Positions 1 through 7,455 of a stretch of 13,916 nucleotides of DNA are shown in pieces. Numbering within the stretch: position 1 is the stretch's first letter; each line of letters begins with the position of its first letter. The stretch is taken from NCBI GenBank assembly GCA_030039895.1, contig JASHUR010000096.1, forward strand, positions 1 through 13,916, written 5' to 3'. This DNA is from Acidobacteriaceae bacterium (GTDB lineage: Bacteria > Acidobacteriota > Terriglobia > Terriglobales > Acidobacteriaceae). The translations under genes and the position numbers were made by a program. The notes beneath the pieces were generated by a model. That model searched no databases, was not told where the DNA came from, and saw nothing but the letters and a program-made list of their open reading frames with translations.

Positions 1-1
1 C

Positions 2-76
2 GGCCCCGACCTCCGCCTCGAAGCCTGGCTCCACGATCCCTGGATAGAATCCGCATCTTCGCCATCGCACGAATAG
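2..76 (+). CDS. C-terminal end of a gene cut by the window edge, possibly RibD
   Basis: Frame 2 is open from the window edge and ends in TAG at 74-76, giving a 24-residue tail. Its GC-rich third positions match the neighbouring genes, and the other two plus frames read less like protein. The piece GPDLRLEAWLHDPW resembles the last strand of the RibD reductase domain, where E. coli RibD ends in a similar HVGPDVCLH segment. Riboflavin synthase lies 340 bp downstream on the same strand, which fits a rib cluster. The fragment is too short for a firm family call, so RibD is an inference from a short motif and context. Confidence 0.45.
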   Translation, partial: GPDLRLEAWLHDPWIESASSPSHE

Positions 77-105
77 ATCACCGGGTGCTACCATGAATGC
101 TCTCC

Positions 106-109
106 GGAG
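106..109 (+). promoter_or_regulatory. Shine-Dalgarno GGAG that selects the start at 115
   Basis: GGAG lies five bases before the ATG at 115. The upstream in-frame ATG at 97 has no purine-rich site at a suitable distance, so the downstream start is preferred. Confidence 0.5.
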
Positions 110-114
110 CCGCA

Positions 115-375
115 ATGAACGATGAAATATTCTCGGTGGCGTTCTGCACCGTGATCGTAATGTTGATCTTGGTTTACTGCACCATCTTTCTCATGAAGCT
201 TCGTCTGAAAAGAAGAGTGCCCACAGTATCAGTCAAATTCAAACGGCCTGATGAAGTGATGTCTGCATATCGGCGCATATTTCCAGACAGCCGTCTGCCC
301 TTCTTGACCATACTGACCTTTTGGCTTGCGATAGCAATCGCTGCTGCCTCCGTGATCACAAGCCTCGTCAAGTAG
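115..375 (+). CDS. small two-helix membrane protein, unknown function
   Basis: An 86-residue protein that I do not recognise. Two hydrophobic stretches, about residues 6-27 and 63-83, flank a basic central loop with LRLKRR and KFKR, so it should be an inner-membrane hairpin protein. An ATG at 97 would add six residues, but the GGAG at 106-109 favours 115. It lies 38 bp after the possible ribD end and 42 bp before ribE, on the same strand, so it may be co-transcribed with riboflavin genes. Its codons are visibly less GC-rich than those of ribE (many A/T third positions), which may mean recent acquisition or simply a weakly constrained small gene. No link to flavin transport can be shown from sequence. 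Confidence 0.6.
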   Translation: MNDEIFSVAFCTVIVMLILVYCTIFLMKLRLKRRVPTVSVKFKRPDEVMSAYRRIFPDSRLPFLTILTFWLAIAIAAASVITSLVK

Positions 376-417
376 ACCCGCAAACACGAAAGAACCCTCC
401 AGAGTTACCCTAAAAGC

Positions 418-1071
418 ATGTTTACGGGCATCGTGCAGGAAACGGGAAAGATCATCTCCACGGAAAACCGCAACGGAACCCGGCGCATAGCCGTAGCCGC
501 GCCCACCCTCGCGCCGCGCCTTCACACCGGAGACAGCATAGCCGTCAGTGGAGTCTGCCTCACCGCACTCGACATCGAGCCCGGCATCTTCCACGCCGAC
601 CTCGCCGCCGAAACCGTCGCTCGCACCTCGCTCACCCGCCTCGCGCCCGGCTCCATCGTCAACCTTGAGCTGCCCACGCCCGCCGGAACCCCGCTCGGAG
701 GCCACATCGTGCAGGGCCACGTCGACTCCACCGGAACCCTCCTCGCCCTCGATCCCGTCTCGCCAACCGCCGACCCCGCCCTCACCGACTGGCGCCTCCA
801 GGTCGAAATTCCCGAACCCACGCGCCCCTACCTCGTGGAAAAAGGCTCCATCGCCATCGAAGGCATCAGCCTCACCATCGCCGCCTGGGACGGACGCGTC
901 GCCACCGTCGCCATCATCCCGCACACCTACGCGTCCACCAACCTGCACACCCTCGCGTCCGGCTCGCCCATCAACATCGAAGCCGACGTGCTCATGAAGC
1001 TCGCCCTCCAGCGCACCGAGAAACCTGAGTTCAAGCTCACCGTTGACTACCTCATCGCAAACGGCTACTGA
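418..1071 (+). CDS. ribE: riboflavin synthase, alpha chain
   Basis: Catalyses the last step of riboflavin synthesis: two 6,7-dimethyl-8-ribityllumazine molecules dismutate to riboflavin and a pyrimidinedione, in the cytoplasm, normally as a homotrimer. The 217 residues match the usual length. The N-terminus MFTGIVQETG is a family hallmark. Two lumazine-binding repeats are visible: GDSIAVSGVCLT (38-49) is echoed by KGSIAIEGISLT (142-153), and GGHIVQGHVDSTG (94-106) opens the second half. IIPHTYASTNL (166-176) is also typical. The start is fixed by the conserved MFTG, although only a weak ribosome-binding site precedes it. No FMN riboswitch is visible upstream. The symbol ribC is used for the same enzyme in some bacteria. 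Confidence 0.96.
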   Translation: MFTGIVQETGKIISTENRNGTRRIAVAAPTLAPRLHTGDSIAVSGVCLTALDIEPGIFHADLAAETVARTSLTRLAPGSIVNLELPTPAGTPLGGHIVQGHVDSTGTLLALDPVSPTADPALTDWRLQVEIPEPTRPYLVEKGSIAIEGISLTIAAWDGRVATVAIIPHTYASTNLHTLASGSPINIEADVLMKLALQRTEKPEFKLTVDYLIANGY

Positions 1072-1164
1072 ATAGGTGCCTGACATCGCGAAGAGATGTG
1101 GGACGAGTCGCCTTCACCAGCCTGCCTGATACCCTCCCGCCTCACTTGAGCGAGGCCACTCCTT

Positions 1165-1207
1165 ATATAGCGATATAGCGACATCCGCGACATCCGCCAC
1201 CTCCGCA
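1165..1207 (+). repeat. two adjoining short tandem repeats
   Basis: An 8-bp unit, ATATAGCG, occurs twice without change (1165-1180). It is followed directly by a 9-bp unit three times: ACATCCGCG (1181-1189), ACATCCGCC (1190-1198) and ACCTCCGCA (1199-1207). They lie in the 267-bp non-coding stretch between ribE and the DUF2089 gene. Confidence 0.8.
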
Positions 1208-1257
1208 CCCGCTTCATCTCTCTTTTTGCCACGATTTGCGCTCGCTAATTAAAAATA

Positions 1258-1301
1258 TCAATTTATATATTGACTTTTTTAATATTGTGATCCACTATAG
1301 T
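1258..1301 (+). promoter_or_regulatory. candidate promoter and operator of the DUF2089 operon
   Basis: A strikingly AT-rich island (about 1245-1305) in otherwise GC-rich DNA precedes the DUF2089 gene. TTGACT at 1270-1275 is a good -35 box. The -10 is less clear: CACTAT (1293-1298) is 17 bp away and TATAGT (1296-1301) is 20 bp away. An inverted repeat TCAAT-N6-ATTGA at 1258-1273 overlaps the -35 and is a candidate binding site for the helix-turn-helix protein encoded just downstream. The box matches are seen; the operator role is inferred. Confidence 0.45.
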
Positions 1302-1338
1302 TCCAGTTTGATGCTTCGAGCACCAAACAAAGACCACT

Positions 1339-1755
1339 ATGCCCGACACTCCCAAACCCGCATCCGACTGGCAGGAGCTCACCCGCCTCACCCAGGGACA
1401 GCCTATCGTCATCGAGCGCGTCCGCCTCGCCAACTCCAACATCGCCATCGAGGGAACCTTCGAGCTCCCCCAGCTGGCGCGCCTCTCCGCCGAAGACCAG
1501 GTCTTCGTCGTCGCCTTCCTCCGCAGCCACGGATCCATCAAGGAAATGGAACAGGTCTTCGGCGTCAGCTATCCCACCATCAAGGCCCGCCTCAACCGCA
1601 TCTCCGGCAGCCTCGAATTCGTCGATACCAACCCCGCTCCGCCGGCGCCCTCCCGCAGCGAGGTCATCGAACGCCTCCGCCGCGGCGAAATCTCCGCCGC
1701 CGACGCCATCCGCGAGCTCGAATCCAACCCTCCCTCGCGGGAGCCGCGCCCATGA
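1339..1755 (+). CDS. DUF2089-type helix-turn-helix regulator
   Basis: A 138-residue cytoplasmic protein. Residues 42-92 (ELPQLARLSAEDQVFVV, then IKEMEQVFGVSYPTIKARLNR) match the DUF2089 pattern, a sigma-like helix-turn-helix; the recognition helix should lie about 75-88. The zinc-ribbon N-terminus common in DUF2089 proteins is absent: there are no cysteines. Residues 107-127 (SEVIERLRRGEISAADAIREL) resemble the SHOCT-like helical hairpin that opens the third gene of this operon. Its stop overlaps the next start (ATGA at 1752-1755), so the two are translationally coupled. It is probably a DNA-binding regulator, possibly acting on the AT-rich dyad just upstream. Ligand and targets are unknown. 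The start has only a weak ribosome-binding site. Confidence 0.8.
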   Translation: MPDTPKPASDWQELTRLTQGQPIVIERVRLANSNIAIEGTFELPQLARLSAEDQVFVVAFLRSHGSIKEMEQVFGVSYPTIKARLNRISGSLEFVDTNPAPPAPSRSEVIERLRRGEISAADAIRELESNPPSREPRP

Positions 1756-2048
1756 TTCCCTGGTCTGCATCCATCCGCGTCAACTGGACCACCCACCGCC
1801 CGGCGGGACCGGGTTCGATGACCCCGCGCCAGCGCCGCCTCCACCTCTGGGTCCCGCTCTTCCTCGTGTGGCTCCTGCTGTTGCCGCTTGTCCTCATCCT
1901 CTTCCCGTTCGTGGCGCTGGCCTGCATCTTCGTCCGCATCAACGCCCTTCGTCTCTACGCCACCGCCTGGAGCGTTCTCACCTCGCTCCGTCACACCTTT
2001 GTTGAAGTCCACTCACCCGCGGCCAACGTTCGCGTCCACCTGGCCTGA
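1752..2048 (+). CDS. small membrane protein coupled to the DUF2089 regulator
   Basis: A 98-residue protein with a basic N-terminal part (RQRRLH near residue 25) and one long hydrophobic stretch, about residues 29-58, rich in Leu, Val and Phe. This is either one long helix or a tight two-helix hairpin. The hydrophilic C-terminal 40 residues contain a VEVHSP-type segment. The ATG overlaps the preceding stop codon by four bases, which fixes the start and implies translational coupling. The same reading frame stays open far upstream through the regulator gene, but that extension is a shadow. By position it probably anchors or signals for the regulator and the SHOCT-like protein at the inner membrane. 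That role is inference; no enzymatic motif is visible. Confidence 0.72.
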   Translation: MIPWSASIRVNWTTHRPAGPGSMTPRQRRLHLWVPLFLVWLLLLPLVLILFPFVALACIFVRINALRLYATAWSVLTSLRHTFVEVHSPAANVRVHLA

Positions 2049-2063
2049 ACGCCGCACCCACTT

Positions 2064-2069
2064 AAGGAG
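2064..2069 (+). promoter_or_regulatory. strong Shine-Dalgarno AAGGAG of the SHOCT-like gene
   Basis: AAGGAG lies eight bases before the ATG at 2078, making it much stronger than the sites before the two upstream genes. The third protein of the unit may therefore be made in greater amount than its regulator. Confidence 0.65.
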
Positions 2070-2077
2070 CTACCACC

Positions 2078-2554
2078 ATGAATGACGATCGCAAAAGCAT
2101 CCTCGAAATGCTCGCTGCCGGCAAAATCACCACCGATGAAGCCGAGCGCCTGCTCACCGCCCTCGACCCCAAACCCGCCCCTCCTGCGACGGATACGCCC
2201 GACGCCTACGCCTCAGCGCCCACCTCCGCACAGGGCCGCAGCAAACCTCCCAAGTACCTCCGCGTCCTCGTCGAAGCTGACGAGTCCACCACCGGCCTTC
2301 GCGGCGGGCCCACTACCGTCAACGTCCGCGTTCCCATGCAGCTCCTTCGCGCCGGGGTCCGCCTTGCCGGGCTCATTCCCCCGCAGGCCCATGACCAGCT
2401 CGATGAAGCCTTCAGCAAGCACGGCGTCCCCGTCACCCTCTCGCAAATCAAGCCCGAGAACCTTGAGGAGCTCATCGACCACCTCGGCGACCTCACCGTC
2501 GACGTCGACGGCAAGGACGAGAACAAAACCCGCGTCCGCGTCTTCTGCGAATAG
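2078..2554 (+). CDS. SHOCT-like-domain protein of the DUF2089 operon
   Basis: A 158-residue protein. Residues 5-29 (KSILEMLAAGKITTDEAERLL) form the short SHOCT-like helical module found at the N-terminus of YvlB/LiaX-type envelope-stress proteins. A Pro/Ala-rich linker (31-57) follows. Residues 59-158 form a compact domain with KYLRVLVEA, a VNVRVPMQLLRAGVRLAGLIPP core, QIKPENLEELIDHLGDLTVDV and a terminal RVRVFCE. This domain recurs beside DUF2089-type regulators. No signal peptide or membrane helix is seen, so it is presumably cytoplasmic or membrane-associated through the small membrane protein. It lies 29 bp after that gene with its own strong ribosome-binding site. Function is unproven; by analogy with YvlB and LiaX, a role in envelope stress is plausible. 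Confidence 0.75.
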   Translation: MNDDRKSILEMLAAGKITTDEAERLLTALDPKPAPPATDTPDAYASAPTSAQGRSKPPKYLRVLVEADESTTGLRGGPTTVNVRVPMQLLRAGVRLAGLIPPQAHDQLDEAFSKHGVPVTLSQIKPENLEELIDHLGDLTVDVDGKDENKTRVRVFCE

Positions 2555-2660
2555 CGTTTGCCCGCCGGAACCGGGCGAACCCCACCAGCATGTCTTCAAT
2601 TCACACTGGACTCCTGGGTCGCAAAGGGCTATGAATTACACAGAGCCGTTTCCGTGACCA

Positions 2661-2707
2661 ACGGGAGCGGCAACAACTGAAGGCACCAGAATGGCGCGAA
2701 GCGCGTC
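2661..2707 (+). repeat. REP-like repeat, copy 1
   Basis: The first 36 bp (2661-2696) align without gaps to 3347-3382 with 30 identities, including a shared ACGGGAGCGG start and CCAGAATGGCG end. A small hairpin follows the shared core, CGCG-AAG-CGCG. The copy is in the non-coding gap between the SHOCT-like gene and the cysteine-rich gene. Confidence 0.65.
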
Positions 2708-2742
2708 CGCCCGTGCGGCCAGCACCTTGGACGGCCAGTCCC

Positions 2743-3318
2743 ATGTGGATCACCCACCCCGAATTCGCCCCTGAGCTCGCCTCGCTTCTCCGTCAAAGGA
2801 GATACCCCGAAGCTGTCTGGTTCTGGCGCGCCGCGCGCCCCTTCGCGCAAATGACCGTCCCCTCCATCGACAACCTCGCGCAGATCATGGAGACCGACCC
2901 ACCCTGTCTCGCCTTTCTCCGCCCGCGCGAGCTCGTCGAGATTCAGGTCGCCGCCGGCTTTGCCTCGCTCGTCGGAGCCACAGGCCGCCTCGGCCGCTTC
3001 GTCACCCGCCAGCTGCGCTGGCCGCACCCGCTCACAAAGGACGCCGCCGTCCACAACCTGCTCTCCACCTTCTACAACGAGCTTTGCCTCGCCCGTATCC
3101 GCGCCGAACACTCCAGTTCCCGCACCCGCGTGCGCGTCCAGAACTCCTGCGACGGAGCCTGCATCACCTGCCTGCTGGCCAGCTCACGCGACTTCCCGCT
3201 CGACCACTGCCCGCCCGTCCCCATCGTCGGCTGCATCAACCACAAGGACGGCTGCCGCTGCTCGATTGAAGTCACCAGCTTCGTGCCCGAACGCAAAGCG
3301 CTCTCTAAATTTTTCTAG
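2743..3318 (+). CDS. cysteine-rich protein of unknown function
   Basis: A 191-residue soluble protein that I do not recognise by name. The N-terminal two thirds look helical, with several Leu/Arg/Trp-rich stretches (RRYPEAVWFWRAARPF, then RELVEIQVAAGFASLVGATG). The C-terminal third holds seven cysteines: C136, C140 and C143 (NSCDGACITC), C156, C164, C171 and C173 (VGCINHKDGCRC). The spacing suggests a metal site, zinc or iron-sulfur, but no known family pattern fits exactly. The ATG at 2743 is chosen over a GTG at 2713 because the GTG lies close to the repeat; neither has a good ribosome-binding site. It is convergent with lepA, and REP-like copies lie on both sides. GC-rich third positions support real coding. 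Confidence 0.65.
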   Translation: MWITHPEFAPELASLLRQRRYPEAVWFWRAARPFAQMTVPSIDNLAQIMETDPPCLAFLRPRELVEIQVAAGFASLVGATGRLGRFVTRQLRWPHPLTKDAAVHNLLSTFYNELCLARIRAEHSSSRTRVRVQNSCDGACITCLLASSRDFPLDHCPPVPIVGCINHKDGCRCSIEVTSFVPERKALSKFF

Positions 3319-3334
3319 CTAGAAATCGATTTTT
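3312..3334 (+). other. palindrome at the stop codon followed by a T-run
   Basis: TTTCTAGCTAGAAA (3312-3325) is a perfect 14-bp palindrome that contains the TAG stop of the cysteine-rich gene and is followed by TTTTT at 3330-3334. The RNA stem would be only five weak pairs, so a terminator role is doubtful. Confidence 0.3.
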
Positions 3335-3346
3335 GCGCCGCGCCCG

Positions 3347-3389
3347 ACGGGAGCGGCCACAACCGTCTGCGCCAGAATGGCGGCGTAGC
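3347..3389 (+). repeat. REP-like repeat, copy 2
   Basis: The second copy of the element at 2661. After the shared CCAGAATGG it carries a different hairpin in the same place, GCGGC-GTA-GCCGC, so the fold is kept while the sequence changes. It lies in the 88-bp gap between the convergent ends of the cysteine-rich gene and lepA. Confidence 0.65.
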
Positions 3390-3406
3390 CGCATATACCT
3401 GAACGG

Positions 3407-5212
<1,806 letters not shown>

Positions 5213-5242
5213 GCAAAGAAAGGAGGCGCGTCTTCAGCGCGC
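5213..5242 (-). promoter_or_regulatory. lepA leader with a small hairpin and a 16S-tail-like sequence
   Basis: Read on the minus strand, a small stem GCGCG-N7-CGCGC (5226-5242) is followed by CCTCCTTTCT (5217-5226) and then TTGC and the lepA ATG. The ten-base pyrimidine sequence is the same as the conserved 3' tail of bacterial 16S rRNA, so it is an anti-Shine-Dalgarno rather than a Shine-Dalgarno. The sequence match is direct; any effect on translation is inference. Confidence 0.5.
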
Positions 5243-5311
5243 ACAAGGCATCTCGCGGAAGCATCTGCTCCAATGCCTCAGTTTATCACTGCAAATCCTG
5301 CGGATTCGCTG

Positions 5312-5339
5312 TTGTCGCCGCACCCTAAACCCATACAAT
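5312..5339 (+). promoter_or_regulatory. candidate promoter of the lytic transglycosylase gene
   Basis: TTGTCG (5312-5317), a 16-bp spacer and TACAAT (5334-5339) form a reasonable sigma-70-type promoter. Its transcript would start about 50 bases before the ATG at 5397. Confidence 0.4.
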
Positions 5340-5396
5340 AGCCAAAGGGCGCAGGTTCGCTCAGCTCCATGGCTCCTCCGTCTCACACACTTAAGC

Positions 5397-7148
5397 ATGG
5401 TTGTTTCACGAGCCGCTCTCACTCTCGCCTTCGCCGCGCTGCTGCCGGTTGCCACGCCTCAGGCCGCGCCGGCTCAGTCATCTCCGCCCCCCGCGCTGCA
5501 ATCCTCCGCCGCGCCCGCACAGCCAGAGTCCGCAAAACAGCGCCGCGTCGACCAGATCATCAAGGACGTAGAGGCCGCCTACCAGAATGGCCTCACCAAT
5601 TATCAGCAAGGCCACCTCGCCGCCGCAAAATCCAACTTCGACTACGCCGTTGACCAGATGCTCACCTGCGGCATCGACATCAAAAGCACGCCCGAGCTCG
5701 ACGACGAGTTCGAGCGCATCGTCGACGCCGTCAACAACATCGAAATGGACGCTCTCAAGCAGGGCAACGGCCTTGTCTCTGCCGACCAATCGACTCCGGT
5801 TAGCGTCGCCAACAATGTCACCTTCCCCGTTGACCCCACCATCCGCGCGGAAGCCGAAGCGCAGTTGAAGACCACCCACTCCGATTTACCGCTGGTCATG
5901 AACGACTACGTGGCCAGCTACATCAACTTCTTTTCCAACAGCAAAGCAGGCCACGCCACAATTGTCGACACGCTCGACCGCCTCGGCCGTTACAAGGCGA
6001 TGATCGAAAACATCCTCAAGCAGCAGGGCGTCCCGCAGGACCTTATCTATCAGGCCGCTGCAGAATCCGGCTTTCGTTCGCAGGCCGTCAATCCCCGCTC
6101 CGGCGCAGGAGGCATGTGGCAGTTTATGCCCGGCGACGCGCACGCCCCAGCGCACTCTGCATGGTTCGACGGACGCTTCGATCCCGTCGCATCCACCATC
6201 GCCTACGCGGACTACATGAAGGACCTCTACAAGCAGTTCGGTGACTGGTACCTCGCCATGGCCGCTTACGACTGGGGACCACTCAACATTCAGCGCGCCG
6301 TGCAGCGCACCGGCTACGCCGATTTCTGGGAGCTCTATCGGCGCAACAATCTGCCCGCTGAAACCAAGAACTACGTCCCTATCATCCTCGCCATCACCAT
6401 CATGGCGAAGAACCCCAAGCAGTACGGCCTCAACGATCTCACGCCTGATCCGCCGCTTGTCGATGACACCGTGCAGACCGACTACAGTGTCGGCCTCCCG
6501 CTCGTTGCCGATCTCGTCGGCGCGCCTCTGCAAGAGATCACCGCCCTCAACCCCGGCCTTCTGCGCGACGCCACCCCTCCGGATCAGACCTTCGACCTGC
6601 ACCTGCCTTCGGGCACAAAGGACGTCTTCGAGCAGCGCATCGCCCAGATTCCCGTCGACAAGCGCCGCTACTGGCGCTATCACACCATCACCCCAAGCGA
6701 CACGCTCGCCTCGATCGCGCGCAGCTATCACGTCACCGTATCTGAAATTGCCGACGTCAACCAGCTCTCTTCAACTATCGATCTCAGCGGAGTCGAGGGG
6801 GTCATTATTCCCGCCGCACCGCGCTACGCTGCGCGTGGCACAACCCTCTATCGCGTTCGCCGTGGAGACACTCTCATTACCGTCGCCGATCGCTTCGGTG
6901 TCACCGTTGAGCAGCTCCGCCGCTGGAACCACATCCGCGGCAATGACATTCGCGCCGGCCACAGGCTTTATGTGGCCGAGCCGGTTCACATCCGCTTCTC
7001 ATCACGGCGCAGATACCGCCGCTATTACTCGCATCGCAGGCGTCGCTATCCCAGCCACGAACGATCAACGCACCATCCATCGAAAGGCAAAACCTCGCAT
7101 CCCTCCCGTAGCCGTTCAAAACCATCCTCACCCCACAAGAGCTCTTAA
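5397..7148 (+). CDS. MltD-like lytic transglycosylase with LysM domains
   Basis: Cleaves peptidoglycan glycan strands to 1,6-anhydromuropeptides in the periplasm. The 583 residues open with a signal peptide (basic start, hydrophobic core about 6-19, probable cut near AQA or PAQ). An SLT domain spans about 195-345: catalytic Glu223 in AAESGF, then GAGGMWQFMP (236-245) and AMAAYDWGPLNIQRAV (288-302). Two LysM murein-binding domains follow, about 427-472 and 484-526, after a degenerate LysM-like stretch (365-405). The last 50 residues are very rich in Arg, Ser, His and Tyr, an unusual tail for this family. The frame is open upstream to 5169, but the ATG at 5397 directly precedes the signal peptide. 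It is divergent from lepA. Family call is firm; mltD as strict orthologue is not certain. Confidence 0.9.
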   Translation: MVVSRAALTLAFAALLPVATPQAAPAQSSPPPALQSSAAPAQPESAKQRRVDQIIKDVEAAYQNGLTNYQQGHLAAAKSNFDYAVDQMLTCGIDIKSTPELDDEFERIVDAVNNIEMDALKQGNGLVSADQSTPVSVANNVTFPVDPTIRAEAEAQLKTTHSDLPLVMNDYVASYINFFSNSKAGHATIVDTLDRLGRYKAMIENILKQQGVPQDLIYQAAAESGFRSQAVNPRSGAGGMWQFMPGDAHAPAHSAWFDGRFDPVASTIAYADYMKDLYKQFGDWYLAMAAYDWGPLNIQRAVQRTGYADFWELYRRNNLPAETKNYVPIILAITIMAKNPKQYGLNDLTPDPPLVDDTVQTDYSVGLPLVADLVGAPLQEITALNPGLLRDATPPDQTFDLHLPSGTKDVFEQRIAQIPVDKRRYWRYHTITPSDTLASIARSYHVTVSEIADVNQLSSTIDLSGVEGVIIPAAPRYAARGTTLYRVRRGDTLITVADRFGVTVEQLRRWNHIRGNDIRAGHRLYVAEPVHIRFSSRRRYRRYYSHRRRRYPSHERSTHHPSKGKTSHPSRSRSKPSSPHKSS

Positions 7149-7367
7149 CAATTAACGTGCTTCAGCGTCCGGCTGCTCATCGCGCAGATAAGCGTGCATG
7201 GATTCAGTGCGTCCTCACCATCGTGCCTGCATCATCCCATCCGCGTTGCGCGCCTGAGTTCTTCGCACGCGTGCGCGTCACAGTTCTGGAATGAGAAGCC
7301 CGCAAACAAAAAGTGCCATGATGCACAGGAAACGCTTGCCTTTTCATAGCAAGCCGTTGCATGCTGT

Positions 7368-7376
7368 TGCTATAAT
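7368..7376 (+). promoter_or_regulatory. extended -10 promoter of the histone-like gene
   Basis: TGC directly before a consensus TATAAT (7371-7376) gives an extended -10 element. No good -35 is found at 16-18 bp, as is usual for this promoter class. The leader to the ATG at 7456 would be about 75 bases. Confidence 0.6.
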
Positions 7377-7408
7377 CGCGGCGCGGGCGTTTTTACTTGC
7401 CGCGATTG

Positions 7409-7447
7409 TGCATCCAGACAGGATGCAAGGGCCAATGGCCCGGAGGG
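7409..7447 (+). promoter_or_regulatory. two leader hairpins directly before a strong Shine-Dalgarno
   Basis: TGCATCC-AGACA-GGATGCA (7409-7427) is a perfect 7-bp stem. GGGCC-AAT-GGCCC (7429-7441) is a second stem, one base later. GGAGGG (7442-7447) follows immediately and lies eight bases before the ATG at 7456, which supports that start over the upstream in-frame ATGs. The stacked stems could insulate or gate ribosome access; that is inferred. Confidence 0.5.
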
Positions 7448-7455
7448 CAACTTCA

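Larger units (their letters stand above)
7149..7455. other. non-coding stretch holding the promoter and leader of the histone-like gene
   Basis: I see no gene and no clear terminator for the lytic transglycosylase in the first 200 bases. The last 90 bases hold an extended -10 promoter, two small leader hairpins and a strong ribosome-binding site, listed separately. Confidence 0.6.

Noticed and set aside
229..1086. Long minus-strand open frame opposite ribE (285 codons)
   Set aside because: Gly/Glu/Val-rich composition is the antisense shadow of a GC-rich gene; ribE on the plus strand is a certain family match.
1080..1110. ACATC-N7-GATGT stem after ribE as a terminator
   Set aside because: Only five pairs and no T-run, so not supportable as a terminator.
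1236..1751. Upstream extension of the small membrane protein through the DUF2089 gene
   Set aside because: Low-complexity Pro/Arg/His sequence in the wrong frame of a good gene; the ATGA overlap at 1752 gives a natural start.
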